A stretch of 64,000 bases of DNA from Pseudomonas sp. S06B 330 (GCF_002845275.2 NZ_CP088149.1:3468501-3532500); one strand, 5' to 3'. Positions 35,253 through 44,352 are shown, counted from the stretch's first letter. Translations and numbers: made by a program. Notes: a model not told the origin generated them from the sequence alone.

Positions 35253-36299
35253 ATGAGCACGCCGTTACACGGTCGACCCCGCACCTTGCGTCTGGTTGCA
35301 ATTGGCCTGGGCCTGAGCGCCCTGGCCGCAAGCTTTGCCTATGCCGCCGGCTGGATCGGCAGCGACCGCCTGACCCCGAAACGCATTATCGATACCTTCG
35401 AGGCGCAGGCTGGCCACTACCCTGGATACCGTAAGAATCACGCCAAAGGCCTTTGTGTCAGCGGTTACTTCCTCAGTAGCAAGCAGGCTGCGCCGCTGTC
35501 CCAGGCGCGCGTGTTCAGCCAGGAACGGGTGCCGGTGATCGGTCGCTTCGCCATTGGCGGCAGCAATCCTTACAGCGCTGACACCAGCGTGCCGACCCGG
35601 AGCCTGGCACTGCAGTTGACCAGCGACGATGGCCAGGTCTGGCGTACTGGCATGAATACGCCGCCGGTGCTCGCAGTGAGCACCCCAGAAGCCTTCTACC
35701 AGCAGGTAGTGGCCATGACCCCGGACCCGGCCAGCGGCAAACCAGACCCGGCGCGGGTGCAAGCCTTCTTCGCCGCGCATCCGGAAAGCGCCGCATTTCG
35801 TCAATGGGCCAAGGACTACAAGGCCCCCGACAGTTTTGCCAATTCCAGCTTCAACAGCATCAATGCCTTTGCTTTGATCGATCACAGCGGCCACAGCCGC
35901 TATGTGCGCTGGAGCCTGTTACCGCAAACGCCGTTTGCCGCCTTGCAAGGTCAAGTCGACGACCGGGATTACCTGCAACACGACCTGCAACAACGTCTGA
36001 GCCAAGGGCCATTGCGCTGGACCTTGCGCCTGACCCTGGCCGAGGCGGGTGACCCTGTCGATGATCCGACCCGGCCCTGGCCTGCCGAACGGCCAACCGT
36101 CGATGCCGGTACCCTGGTGATCGAGCAGGTAGACGGCCCTGAACAAGGCGCCTGTCGCGACCTCAACTTTGACCCAACGATTCTGCCTGCGGGAATCAAG
36201 CCCTCTGCCGACCCGATCCTGGCGGCCCGTTCGGCGGCGTATGCCGAATCCTTCAACCGCCGCAGCCGCGAAGCGGCGCAATTGGGAGCACACCCATGA
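35253..36299 (+). CDS. srpA: Exported catalase-like haem peroxidase (SrpA type)
   Basis: 348 residues of the minimal catalase family (clade without the flavodoxin-like C-terminus). An N-terminal hydrophobic segment (LRLVAIGLGLSALAASFAYAAG) targets it to the periplasm. The distal histidine lies in RKNHAKGLCVSGYF and the proximal haem tyrosine in AARSAAYAESFNRR near the C-terminus. GRFAIGGSNPYSADTS is typical of SrpA-like enzymes. It should use haem to remove peroxides, probably as a peroxidase more than a catalase. It overlaps the cytochrome b561 gene by ATGA, and its promoter matches that of the divergent sigma factor. Confidence 0.92.
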   Translation: MSTPLHGRPRTLRLVAIGLGLSALAASFAYAAGWIGSDRLTPKRIIDTFEAQAGHYPGYRKNHAKGLCVSGYFLSSKQAAPLSQARVFSQERVPVIGRFAIGGSNPYSADTSVPTRSLALQLTSDDGQVWRTGMNTPPVLAVSTPEAFYQQVVAMTPDPASGKPDPARVQAFFAAHPESAAFRQWAKDYKAPDSFANSSFNSINAFALIDHSGHSRYVRWSLLPQTPFAALQGQVDDRDYLQHDLQQRLSQGPLRWTLRLTLAEAGDPVDDPTRPWPAERPTVDAGTLVIEQVDGPEQGACRDLNFDPTILPAGIKPSADPILAARSAAYAESFNRRSREAAQLGAHP

Positions 36300-36823
36300 G
36301 ACCTGTACCGGTTGCCTTCCACCCCCTGGCGCGCTTGCTGCACTGGCTCATGGCGGTGCTGATCCTGGCCATGCTGTTCGTTGGCGTCAGCATGATCGCC
36401 GACTTATCGCCGCGCCACACCTGGTTGCTTGGCCTGCACAAAGCCATTGGTTTGGCGCTCCTGCTGTTGGTGTTGGTGCGCATCGTCCTGCGCCTGACCT
36501 TGCCCCACCCGCCCTTACCCGCCGACCTGCCCACGCTGCAGAAACTAGCGGCTGGCGCCTCCCACCTGCTGCTGTATGCGCTGATGCTGGCGATGCCGTT
36601 GATCGGCTGGGGCATGCTCTCGGCCAGTGGCAATCCACTGCCATGGCAACTGCCGGCAATACTGCCCCATGACCTGCAGCTGTATGCCGTACTGCGCCGG
36701 GCCCATGGCGGGTTGGCTTACCTGCTGTTCGCCACGGTGCTGGTGCACCTGGGCGCGGCGCTGGTGCACGGTTTGGTGCGGCGCGATGGGGTGCTGCGCA
36801 GCATGTGGCCTGGACGTCGCTAG
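36296..36823 (+). CDS. Cytochrome b561
   Basis: 175 residues, four membrane helices, with haem-ligand histidines in FHPLARLLHWLMAVLI, GLHKAIGLALLL, ASHLLLYALML and VLVHLGAALVHGLVRRDGVL. Di-haem b561 proteins carry electrons across or along the inner membrane, often from quinol to a periplasmic acceptor. Translational coupling to the exported catalase-like protein suggests it feeds electrons to that peroxidase. Confidence 0.92.
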   Translation: MRPVPVAFHPLARLLHWLMAVLILAMLFVGVSMIADLSPRHTWLLGLHKAIGLALLLLVLVRIVLRLTLPHPPLPADLPTLQKLAAGASHLLLYALMLAMPLIGWGMLSASGNPLPWQLPAILPHDLQLYAVLRRAHGGLAYLLFATVLVHLGAALVHGLVRRDGVLRSMWPGRR

Positions 36824-36832
36824 CCAGGGCGG

Positions 36833-39094
36833 CTAGGCGGTCGCACTACAGGGATCAGGTAGTCCGGTTACATCAACGCCCCGGTTGTGTAGCCGGTCAC
36901 GCAGCCAATGCAACTGTTGCAGGGTCTCCTGTTGCCAACCCTCCCCAATAATCAGGCGCCAGCAGCCGCTCAGGACATCGGGATGAACCTGAAAAAATCG
37001 TTTCAAATCATGGTTGCGGTCAATTAACAAACTCAGGTAATCCAAGGCATTTTTGGCGAGAACGTACTGTTGTTCCCGTCCTTCAACACCTTCAAATAAC
37101 CTGAGTAGCCTGGCCTTGTGCGGCTTGGAATACAGCATTGAGTGCTCATCGCGGAGCATTTCCAGGCGGTGCGAGGGTTCCTTCTCATAGCTGCACAGGT
37201 GAATCGCGTTGGTGACGCTGAACAATCCGATAGCATCGTCAACCGCTGCCTTGGCCGTGACCGTATGCACACACTGAACAATCGGCGGCATGCTCGCTGC
37301 TCCCTGCCCCTTGCTTTCATAGGCTTTGCAGCGAAAGAACAGCTCGGTTTGTTCCTGGCAACGCGCTGCCAGGAGCTGCATCATCCACCCTTCGATACAG
37401 CGCAACCAGAGCTCATCCAGTGGACAGTCTCGCCGTGCGAAGCGGGTAAATAGCTCAAGCATCCGTAGGCTGAGGGTGGTTTGGGTGCTCGCCGTGTACA
37501 GGTCATTAATGTCACTGGTGTTCAACAGTCCCCAAAGAAACCTCGCGGTTTGCTCTGCCTGATCGACCCAGTGGCTACGCTGTGCAACGGATTTTTGTTG
37601 GGCTATCAGCTCTATACACAGACTGTAGTGATCCAACGTCAGGTCAATCAGTATCGTCGCAGACCGCAATGGGCTGGTGCACGCGACGTCAGCAGCCGTA
37701 TTCAAGGCCTCAACGAGCGTCCGATTGTCTGGAGACTGCTGCCAGCGTTCGATCAACTGGAGAAACTCCTGCTGGGTAAAGCAGGGCTCACGCGAAGTGA
37801 GTAACATTTCTGACCGGATTCGCTCAGGTGTATCAAACGCACGCAACCCCTGCAATTTGACGACCAGGCGAGTGTAGCGATCAAACGCTTCGCTGCCGTG
37901 CTTGAAGCCAGACGCTGTGATCGCCTGAACGAGCAGCTCCATCGCTTCGCTCTTGCTGTGTTGATTGAGGGCCAACACCAAGGTCGGAGTCCCCTTCCCC
38001 AGCAGCCGCGCCTCAACCATCGCGGCACACACCGGTGCCTCACGGCGCAACACCGACTGCAGAATGATCGCTTCCCACCTCAGTTCACCCTGACCATGGC
38101 GCAGCGCTACCGCTTTGAGGCTGCCCAACTCCCGGGCAAGGGTGCGTGTCAGCCGCGGATTGTCTGGGAACCACTCGGCGGCGCGGCTTCTGTCCTGCTC
38201 AGGGATGAAGGCGCAGTACTGTGCCAGGGTATCGGCTGCAAATTGGGTCGACAAACGTCCAGGCAGCGCCTTGAGCTCGAACTCAAAGTCGATGATCTTG
38301 TCCAGAAATGCCTGGCGGGACGAGGAAAAGGCCCGTGAATAGGCCTTCAGCGATTGGGTGACGATGGCCTTGTCGAATGCCAAGACAAACGCGAATCCAG
38401 ACAGATCAAGGTACTCGCGCAATGCCATTAGGGTTTTTGGCAAAATGACCGGATCGGCGCGATCAAGGTCATCAATAAAGACAATGACATGATGCTCCTT
38501 GAGCAAGGCTCGCAATGGTTCAAGGTCAGCAGCGTCAAGCTCCAGGCGTTGCTGGATATGCGTAGCGGCCGTTCCGGTCAGGGCCGCTCCCATGGTGAAC
38601 ATCGTTCCCATGTCGTTATCTATTTTGCCAGCAGCTTGACCGGTCATCTGGGACAGGTTGGCCAGGGCGGACGAAGCCTTGGCGACCCGGTGCTTCCATT
38701 TCAAGTGCCAAGGTTCTGCGATTTTCAACGTCTTGATCTTGACCCTCATCGCATCGCCCAGGGATTTCACGAAACTGTCCGCATCCACTGCCCGCCAGGC
38801 GGAGACATGGACAACCACATCCCCCTTGGCTTGCGCGATCTCACTGAGGAAGTTCAGGACCGTCGTCTTGCCAGCGCCCCACTCCCCATACAAACCAATA
38901 CGCGTCGAGTACCCCTCCGGCGTAGCCTTGATTGTGCGATACATGGACTGCGCGAGCCACAGCCGGTCCAGGCCATCCTCTTCGCCCTTGGACCTGGCCG
39001 CGTCATGGCCAGCCTGGGTATTGGCCAGCTCCGCGCCCACCGTTGGGGCGTGTGTGGCGTCTGCGCGGCGAAAAAAAACCCTGTTCAACTTCAT
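36833..39094 (-). CDS. KAP-family P-loop NTPase
   Basis: 753 residues. Walker A is GLYGEWGAGKTTVLNFL (about 67-83) and Walker B is VIVFIDDLDRADP (about 206-218), followed by LMALREYLDLSGFAFVLAFD and FLDKIIDFEFELKALP, a layout specific to KAP (Kidins220/PifA) STAND-like NTPases. Many KAP proteins have membrane helices between the Walker motifs; here that insert (about 150-185) is only weakly hydrophobic. The C-terminal 400 residues are helical and match no domain I know. F-plasmid PifA, which excludes phage T7, is the best-known bacterial relative, so defence is a reasonable guess. It is monocistronic, lies between unrelated housekeeping-type genes, and has no nuclease or toxin beside it. Confidence 0.85.
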   Translation of the reverse strand: MKLNRVFFRRADATHAPTVGAELANTQAGHDAARSKGEEDGLDRLWLAQSMYRTIKATPEGYSTRIGLYGEWGAGKTTVLNFLSEIAQAKGDVVVHVSAWRAVDADSFVKSLGDAMRVKIKTLKIAEPWHLKWKHRVAKASSALANLSQMTGQAAGKIDNDMGTMFTMGAALTGTAATHIQQRLELDAADLEPLRALLKEHHVIVFIDDLDRADPVILPKTLMALREYLDLSGFAFVLAFDKAIVTQSLKAYSRAFSSSRQAFLDKIIDFEFELKALPGRLSTQFAADTLAQYCAFIPEQDRSRAAEWFPDNPRLTRTLARELGSLKAVALRHGQGELRWEAIILQSVLRREAPVCAAMVEARLLGKGTPTLVLALNQHSKSEAMELLVQAITASGFKHGSEAFDRYTRLVVKLQGLRAFDTPERIRSEMLLTSREPCFTQQEFLQLIERWQQSPDNRTLVEALNTAADVACTSPLRSATILIDLTLDHYSLCIELIAQQKSVAQRSHWVDQAEQTARFLWGLLNTSDINDLYTASTQTTLSLRMLELFTRFARRDCPLDELWLRCIEGWMMQLLAARCQEQTELFFRCKAYESKGQGAASMPPIVQCVHTVTAKAAVDDAIGLFSVTNAIHLCSYEKEPSHRLEMLRDEHSMLYSKPHKARLLRLFEGVEGREQQYVLAKNALDYLSLLIDRNHDLKRFFQVHPDVLSGCWRLIIGEGWQQETLQQLHWLRDRLHNRGVDVTGLPDPCSATA

Positions 39095-39242
39095 CCTTGC
39101 CTGCCGACTCGAAAATCAAAATGCCAGCATACGCAACCCGTGATCGATATCAGCTAAAAAAACATAATTGCGCATTCTTTGCCCGCTATCTTGTTCAGCC
39201 TGCGGCACAATACCGGGCTTGTCTCCACAGCCTTGGATAGCC

Positions 39243-40472
39243 ATGAACAGCGCACAGGACCCCATTCAACCCATCCCGACCAGCACTGACGAGGCCAGCT
39301 TCGACCTGCGCCCGCTGCTGATCGCCAACATGGCTTGCACCATGGCGATGATGGCTTTTGTGTCGCTGATTGGGCCGATTGCCCGCACCCTCGGCCTGGC
39401 CACTTGGCAGGCTGGGGCGGCAGTGACAGTAGCCGGGGTGGTTTGGATGCTACTGGCGCGCCCCTGGGGCCAGGCCAGTGATCGCTTGGGACGGCGCCGA
39501 GTACTGTTACTCGGCACCGCCGGTTTTACGCTGGCGTACTGGGCGTTGTGCCTGTTCATCGATAGCGCCTTACAGCTATTGCCGAGCGCCACTCTAGCGT
39601 TCATCGGCCTGGTGATCGGACGTGGCTTGATCGGTGCCTTCTACGCCGCCCTGCCGGTGGGCGGTGCGGCGTTGATTGCCGACAATGTCGCGCCGCAGCA
39701 CCGCGCCCGCACCTTGGCCTCACTGGGGGCCGCCAACGCCGTTGGCCTGGTGCTTGGCCCGGCCCTGGCAGCCTTGCTGGCGCGCCACAGCTTGAGCCTG
39801 CCGTTCTACGTGATGGCGTTATTGCCAATGCTGGCGTTCGTGGTGCTGTTGCGCAAACTCAAGCGTCAGGAACTGCACCTCAAGCAACCACCCCGTCCGG
39901 TACGCTTGACCGATCCACGCTTGCGCCGGCCGCTGATGGTGGCCTTCGTGGCCATGCTCGGCGTTTCAGTGGCGCAGATCACGGTAGGCTTCTTCGCCCT
40001 GGACCGCTTGCACATGAACCCGGCGGACGCGGCTCAAACCGCCGGTATCGCCCTGACCATGGTGGGTGTAGCGCTGATTCTGGCGCAAATACTGGTGCGC
40101 AGGTTGCAATGGCCGCCGCTGCGTATGATCCGCTTCGGCGCCTGCCTTTCAGCGCTCGGTTTTGCCGCTGCCGCCTTTGCCCCGAGTGCGCCGCTGTTGT
40201 GGGCCAGCTTCTTTGTCTCGGCATGTGGCATGGGCTGGGTATTTCCGGCCTTTTCGGCGTTGGCCGCCAACGCCATGGACGCCGCCGAACAAGGCGCCAC
40301 CGCCGGCTCCATTGGCGCCGCACAAGGCCTGGGCGTGGTCATCGGCCCCCTGGCCGGGACCCTGATCTATGCTGCCGACCCCCGCCTGCCGTACTTGATC
40401 GTCGCCGTACTGCTGCTACTGGTCGGGCTGTGGCCGCACCCGCGTCACGCGTCCCTACAGGCGGACCGCTAA
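39243..40472 (+). CDS. MFS transporter (DHA1-like)
   Basis: 409 residues with twelve predicted helices. The loop 2-3 signature RPWGQASDRLGRRRVLLLG marks the major facilitator superfamily, and helix 5 has the antiporter motif LGAANAVGLVLGPALAALL, so it is probably an exporter. The substrate is unknown. The ATG at 39243 (MNSAQDPIQ) is used. An XRE-cupin regulator follows 58 nt downstream in the same direction and may be co-transcribed or may control it. Confidence 0.9.
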   Translation: MNSAQDPIQPIPTSTDEASFDLRPLLIANMACTMAMMAFVSLIGPIARTLGLATWQAGAAVTVAGVVWMLLARPWGQASDRLGRRRVLLLGTAGFTLAYWALCLFIDSALQLLPSATLAFIGLVIGRGLIGAFYAALPVGGAALIADNVAPQHRARTLASLGAANAVGLVLGPALAALLARHSLSLPFYVMALLPMLAFVVLLRKLKRQELHLKQPPRPVRLTDPRLRRPLMVAFVAMLGVSVAQITVGFFALDRLHMNPADAAQTAGIALTMVGVALILAQILVRRLQWPPLRMIRFGACLSALGFAAAAFAPSAPLLWASFFVSACGMGWVFPAFSALAANAMDAAEQGATAGSIGAAQGLGVVIGPLAGTLIYAADPRLPYLIVAVLLLLVGLWPHPRHASLQADR

Positions 40473-40530
40473 AGCTTCACGGAATGTGCTTTAATGCTCC
40501 GCCAAAAAATTTTCGATATATAAGGCGGCT

Positions 40531-41079
40531 ATGGACACGGGGACACGACTCAAACTGGTGCGTGAACGCAACAAACTCTCCCAGCGGGAGCTGGCCCGTC
40601 GTAGCGGGCTGACAAATTCGACGATCTCCCAGATCGAGCAGAACCGCGTCAGCCCCTCGGTCAGTTCCCTGAAAAAACTGCTCGAAGGCATCCCCATGTC
40701 CCTCGCAGAGTTCTTCAGCTTCGACGAGCCGCCACGCGAAGAGCGCTTCGTGTTCCGTTCTACCGAACAGCCCGACCTGGGCAACAGTGGCCTGCGCATG
40801 CTGCTGGTGGGTGCCAGCGTTGAAGGTCGGCAAATGCGCATGCTGCGCGAACTGTACGCACCTGGTGCCGATTCCGGAGACGAGCCGATTGTCCACTCCG
40901 AAGGCGAAGAGTGCGGCCTGGTGACCCGTGGCACCATCGAATTGCGCGTGGATGGCCAGGTCAGTGTCCTCAACTCGGGTGACGGTTACTACTTCCCCAC
41001 CACCCTGCCCCATAGTTTCAAGAACATCGGCCAGGACGAAGCAGAAATCATCAGCGCCAACACCCCGGCGAACTTCTGA
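40531..41079 (+). CDS. puuR: XRE-cupin regulator, PuuR-like
   Basis: 182 residues: helix-turn-helix RELARRSGLTNSTISQIEQNRVSPS near the N-terminus (shortened to RRSGLTNSTISQIEQ) and a C-terminal cupin (SEGEECGLVTRGTIELRV, PTTLPHSFKNIG). This architecture and sequence are those of PuuR, the repressor of putrescine use in E. coli, and its pseudomonad relatives that control polyamine genes. No polyamine genes are adjacent, so the targets may be elsewhere. REP sequence follows its stop. Confidence 0.85.
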   Translation: MDTGTRLKLVRERNKLSQRELARRSGLTNSTISQIEQNRVSPSVSSLKKLLEGIPMSLAEFFSFDEPPREERFVFRSTEQPDLGNSGLRMLLVGASVEGRQMRMLRELYAPGADSGDEPIVHSEGEECGLVTRGTIELRVDGQVSVLNSGDGYYFPTTLPHSFKNIGQDEAEIISANTPANF

Positions 41080-41086
41080 TCATTAC

Positions 41087-41219
41087 GCCGCTGCCGTCAG
41101 GCAGCGATCGGGCGTGAAACGGCCGTAAAACCTGGCCGCCGCGATTCGCCAGGCCCCGACGCGGTGCTCGCGTTGCGACTGCTCTGCAGTCGATCGCAGC
41201 CTGGCGGCAGCGGCTACAG
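41087..41219. repeat. REP pair (inverted), copy 1
   Basis: GCCGCTGCCGTCAGGCAGCGATCG at the left (20-nt core GCCGCTGCCGTCAGGCAGCG) faces CGATCGCAGCCTGGCGGCAGCGGC at the right. The shared inner core TTGCGACTGCTCTGCAGTCG also occurs in copy 2. It lies between a stop codon and the end of a convergent gene, the usual REP position. Confidence 0.85.
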
Positions 41220-41228
41220 ATGGCCAAC

Positions 41229-42719
41229 CTACATCCAGCCCAACCAATGCCACCAGGTGGCGGCAAACACCAGCATCAGCAGGTAACCAATCACCGTCAC
41301 CAGAATGCCCACCCGGGCAAACTGCTTGGCGCTGAAGGTCTCCGTCCCCAGACACACCATGTTCTGCGGCGCATTGATCGGCAGAATGAAGCCATAGCTG
41401 ACGACAAAGCCCAACGCCATGGTCATCCCCAGGCGGCTGAAATCCCCCGGCAAGGTCTGTAGCACCGCAATCAGAATCGGCAACAGCGCCGAGGTCAGCG
41501 CCGTCGCACTGGCAAAGCCCAGATGGATCAGGATCAAAAACGCTGCCAGGATCGAAAACACCCCCAAGGTACCCAGTTGATCCAGCCCGGTATTGGCCAC
41601 CACCTGTGCGCCCAGCCATTGCCCGGCCTGGGTGGTCAACAAGGTAGTGCCCAGGCTGATCCCGACGCCAAAGACAATCACCGTGCCCCACGGAATCCGC
41701 GCCTGCACATCTTTCCAGGTCATCACCCCAATGCGCGGCAACAACAGAATCACCAGCCCCGCATAGGTGGTCGAGGTGGTATCAAAATGATGTAACTTGC
41801 CCTCTGTGGCCCATGCCAGCAGCAACAGCACCGACACCGTGAGCAAGCGCTTCTGCGCCCCGCTCATGGGCCCCAACTCCGCCAGGTTCTTGCTCACCGC
41901 CGCCTTACCACCCGGAATGCTGTCACTCTCCGGAGGCAACAACTTGAGGACGATGAAGATCAGCACGGCGGACATGATCACCGCCCACGGCGCCCCGGCA
42001 ATCAACCAGTCGATCCATGACACCCGCGCCCCCAGCATCTTGTCCATGAAACCCACGGTGAGCAGGTTCTGCGCCGCGGCGGTCTGAATACCGATGTTCC
42101 AGATACTGGTGCCCTGGGCAACGATAATCATGATCCCGGCGGCGATGTTGGAGCGCTTGTCGACGCCAAAGGCAGCAATCACCCCCATCATGATCGGCAC
42201 CACGCAGGCACTGCGGGCCGTGGCGCTGGGCACCACCAGACTGAGCAAAATGGTCACCGCCACCGCGCCCAGCAAAATGCGTCGGGTGCTGACACCGACG
42301 CTGGACAGCGTGACCAAGGCAATACGCCGATCCAGCCCGGTGTGCGTCATTGCTGCGGCAATGAACAAGGCGCCGACCACTAGGGCCAGCGCGCTGTTGG
42401 AAAAGCCGGTCAGGGCCAGGCTGATAGCCGCCGAGGACCCGTACGTCACCGACGGGTCGGCGACTGTCGGCGCCGTACCGAGCAGAAAGGCCATCAGCGA
42501 AGTGATCATGATCGCACTGGCTTCATACGACACCGCCTCGCTGATCCACACCACCACCGCAAAGGCCAGGATAGCCAGAACCCGGTGCCCGGCCACCGGC
42601 AAGTCAGCCGGCAGCGGTAACAACAACACGCCGATCAGGGCAGCAATCCCTAGCAACAGGCCAATCGGAACCTTAACCGGGGTGGATTGCGCACCTGGTG
42701 CGCTCGCCGACGAACTCAT
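41229..42719 (-). CDS. DASS/SLC13-family anion symporter
   Basis: 496 residues with about 12 helices. Paired SLC13 features are visible: GFSNSALALVVGALFIAAAMTHTGLDRRIAL early (SNSALALV core), VVPSATARSACVVPIM as the first SNT-like substrate motif and SYGFILPINAPQNM as the second. These proteins import di- and tricarboxylates or sulfate with sodium. The ATG at 42719 has AGGGAG at a good distance; the upstream frame is not coding. The nearest genes give no hint of the substrate. Confidence 0.9.
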   Translation of the reverse strand: MSSSASAPGAQSTPVKVPIGLLLGIAALIGVLLLPLPADLPVAGHRVLAILAFAVVVWISEAVSYEASAIMITSLMAFLLGTAPTVADPSVTYGSSAAISLALTGFSNSALALVVGALFIAAAMTHTGLDRRIALVTLSSVGVSTRRILLGAVAVTILLSLVVPSATARSACVVPIMMGVIAAFGVDKRSNIAAGIMIIVAQGTSIWNIGIQTAAAQNLLTVGFMDKMLGARVSWIDWLIAGAPWAVIMSAVLIFIVLKLLPPESDSIPGGKAAVSKNLAELGPMSGAQKRLLTVSVLLLLAWATEGKLHHFDTTSTTYAGLVILLLPRIGVMTWKDVQARIPWGTVIVFGVGISLGTTLLTTQAGQWLGAQVVANTGLDQLGTLGVFSILAAFLILIHLGFASATALTSALLPILIAVLQTLPGDFSRLGMTMALGFVVSYGFILPINAPQNMVCLGTETFSAKQFARVGILVTVIGYLLMLVFAATWWHWLGWM

Positions 42720-43082
42720 GAGAATCTCCCTGCAATACATGAGTGACCATGATCGTCTACTTCCCAGCATCACGAACTGATACGCATCAACAGCGGCGAA
42801 TCACGTATTGTCAGACAAGATGTAGTGCCGCTAAAAAATCACTACAAAACCTATTGACGCCATTCGTCGGCCCTTGCATGATGAGGTCGTCTCCCCGATC
42901 GGGGACACTGGCAAGGGTGTTCCAGGCAGCTCGAAGGATCCATGAGCTGTATGCGGATGGGTACTGCCCAAAAGGCAGCGGGTAAAAGCCCCCAGTTGTG
43001 ACGCTGCTGTAGCAGCTTTCTTTCAACGCTACATGACGTGCGCCGAGTTTGAACTCAACTAAATGATCTAGGGGGCTTTATG
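42720..43082. promoter_or_regulatory. 363-bp divergent region with a small TTGTC-A-GACAA palindrome
   Basis: No gene is visible. TTGTC-A-GACAA (42808-42818) is a perfect 5-1-5 inverted repeat about 90 bp upstream of the transporter, of the kind bound by GntR-family proteins, but short enough to be chance. CCCCGATCGGGG (42897-42904 core) is a second palindrome. The stretch before the next gene shows only a strong ribosome site. Confidence 0.4.
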
Positions 43083-43412
43083 ATGAATCTGAACAATCAA
43101 CCGACTGTTGACGAACTGGCCCAGCTGTTCGCTGCGCGCAGAGACACACTCGACAGCCACATTCTCTGGGTTTGCCAATCAGGTGAAGTGCGCCTGGACA
43201 GCCTGGGGCCACTGACCGATGAAGCGCAGTTCGAGCAACGTACACCGAACATGCGCGCCCGGTTGAAGATGTACCGCCGTGGCCAGGGCTACGTCGGCAA
43301 GAAAGCCGCCGCCGACACCCAGTACGTCGGGCGTGTTCTGCAGACCCTGCAACATGAATGGGCGACGCTGCAAAACAAACCTGGCGTCGCGGTGATCGAC
43401 CGCCTCTGCTGA
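43083..43412 (+). CDS. Conserved hypothetical protein, small and soluble
   Basis: 109 residues with no membrane segment or signal peptide. ILWVCQSGEVRLDSLGP followed by a basic stretch (NMRARLKMYRRGQGYVGKKAA) suggests a nucleic-acid or regulatory role, but I recognise no family. Two in-frame ATGs (43080 and 43083) follow AGGGGG (43070-43075); the second has the better 7-nt spacing. It is monocistronic with a strong terminator. Confidence 0.7.
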   Translation: MNLNNQPTVDELAQLFAARRDTLDSHILWVCQSGEVRLDSLGPLTDEAQFEQRTPNMRARLKMYRRGQGYVGKKAAADTQYVGRVLQTLQHEWATLQNKPGVAVIDRLC

Positions 43413-43428
43413 AAACAGCTGCTACAAC

Positions 43429-43460
43429 AAAGCCCGGTGCGCAAGCGCCGGGCTTTTTTT
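43429..43460 (+). terminator. Strong intrinsic terminator
   Basis: AAAGCCCGG (43429-43437) and CCGGGCTTT (43448-43456) enclose a 10-nt loop, with a run of seven T residues ending at 43460. It ends the hypothetical gene at 43083. Confidence 0.9.
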
Positions 43461-43483
43461 ATGGTTCAGCATGATCAACATGA

Positions 43484-43522
43484 CTGTGTGGGAGCTGGCC
43501 TTGCCAGCGATGCAGACACCGC
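43484..43522. repeat. Partial REP of the GTGGGAGC-GGC-TTGCC type
   Basis: TGTGGGAGCTGGCCTTGCCAGCGATG matches the widespread pseudomonad REP family (20-nt core GTGGGAGCTGGCCTTGCCAG). The internal GCTGGC/GCCAGC forms the stem. Only one unit is present. Confidence 0.65.
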
Positions 43523-43636
43523 GCACTCACTGAAGTGTCCCAGCCCCAGAACACCCCACGATAATTCGTGAAGAACCTTTTTTTATTGACGACAGCATCT
43601 AGCTACAATGCCCCCTTTTGCTCAGGAGCCTTTGCC

Positions 43637-44059
43637 ATGAACAGTCCCGCATTCGGCACCGGCGATGCCTCCTACCAAGCCGCAGGCGGCATTGATGGCC
43701 TGCGCCGGCTGGTCGATGATTTCTACCGATTGATGGACCAGACACCCGAGGCCCGCCCGGTGCGCCAGATGCACCCGGACAACCTCGACAGCTCGCGAGA
43801 CAAACTGGCCTGTTTTCTTAGCGGCTGGCTCGGCGGCCCGGCGCTGTTTGGTGAGCGCTATGGCTCGATCGCGATTCCGGCGTTCCATGCCCGTTGGCCG
43901 ATCGAAGAGTCCCACAGCGAAATCTGGTTGAGTTGCATGGGGCAGGCTATTGCCCTACAAGGCTATTCTGCAGAATTTGCCGAATACCTCCTGCGTCAAT
44001 TGCGCGTACCGGCCCAGCGCATTGTCCAGGCCAGCCGCAACCGCCACCCTCAGGCTTGA
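43637..44059 (+). CDS. Group II truncated haemoglobin
   Basis: 140 residues of a 2-on-2 globin. The opening YQAAGGIDGLRRLVDDFYRLM contains the B-helix tyrosine region (core GLRRLVDDFYRLM). The proximal haem histidine is in FHARWPIEESHSEIWLSCM, with the group II tryptophan in IWLSCM. It probably binds oxygen or nitric oxide and helps in oxidative or nitrosative defence. The ATG at 43637 has CAGGAG at -14. It ends 10 bp inside a convergent small gene. Confidence 0.93.
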   Translation: MNSPAFGTGDASYQAAGGIDGLRRLVDDFYRLMDQTPEARPVRQMHPDNLDSSRDKLACFLSGWLGGPALFGERYGSIAIPAFHARWPIEESHSEIWLSCMGQAIALQGYSAEFAEYLLRQLRVPAQRIVQASRNRHPQA

Positions 44060-44352
44060 CGCCGCAATGGCGCCTGCTCTACGGGAAAGTCCCCGGTGAG
44101 CAGTGCCCTGGCGCGGTCCACTCCCCAGACCATGGCCCGCGTCATGGTTTCGCCGGGGCGGTGGTCGTAATACTCTTCCACCATCGCCTTGCCATGACTG
44201 GCGTACACGCCGAGGAACAATTGCGTGGCGCCCGTGCGCGATAACCTGACCTGAACATCGATGCTGGTGCCGTCGCTGAGCAATTCGTCATGGCAACGGC
44301 TGTGCAGCTGCGCGTCGGCCCATTTCCAGTATGTTTCTTCCCTGATACGCAT
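44050..44352 (-). CDS. Conserved hypothetical protein (100 aa)
   Basis: No signal peptide or membrane segment. RIREETYWKWADAQLHSRCHDEL and TGATQLFLGVYASHGKAMVEEYYDHRP (cores YWKWADAQL and FLGVYASHGKAMVEEYY) read like a compact alpha/beta protein known to me only as a Pseudomonas hypothetical. It faces the truncated-haemoglobin gene and overlaps its end by 10 bp. No function can be given. Confidence 0.7.
   Translation of the reverse strand: MRIREETYWKWADAQLHSRCHDELLSDGTSIDVQVRLSRTGATQLFLGVYASHGKAMVEEYYDHRPGETMTRAMVWGVDRARALLTGDFPVEQAPLRRQA

Noticed and set aside
41087..41219. Possible CRISPR-like repeat
   Set aside because: There are only two inverted arms with no spacer array; the same ends recur singly in other gaps, which fits REP sequences.
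42808..42818. TTGTC-A-GACAA as a GntR operator for the DASS transporter
   Set aside because: Arms of only 5 bp are expected by chance in this much intergenic DNA, and no GntR gene is nearby; kept only as a note in the gap description.
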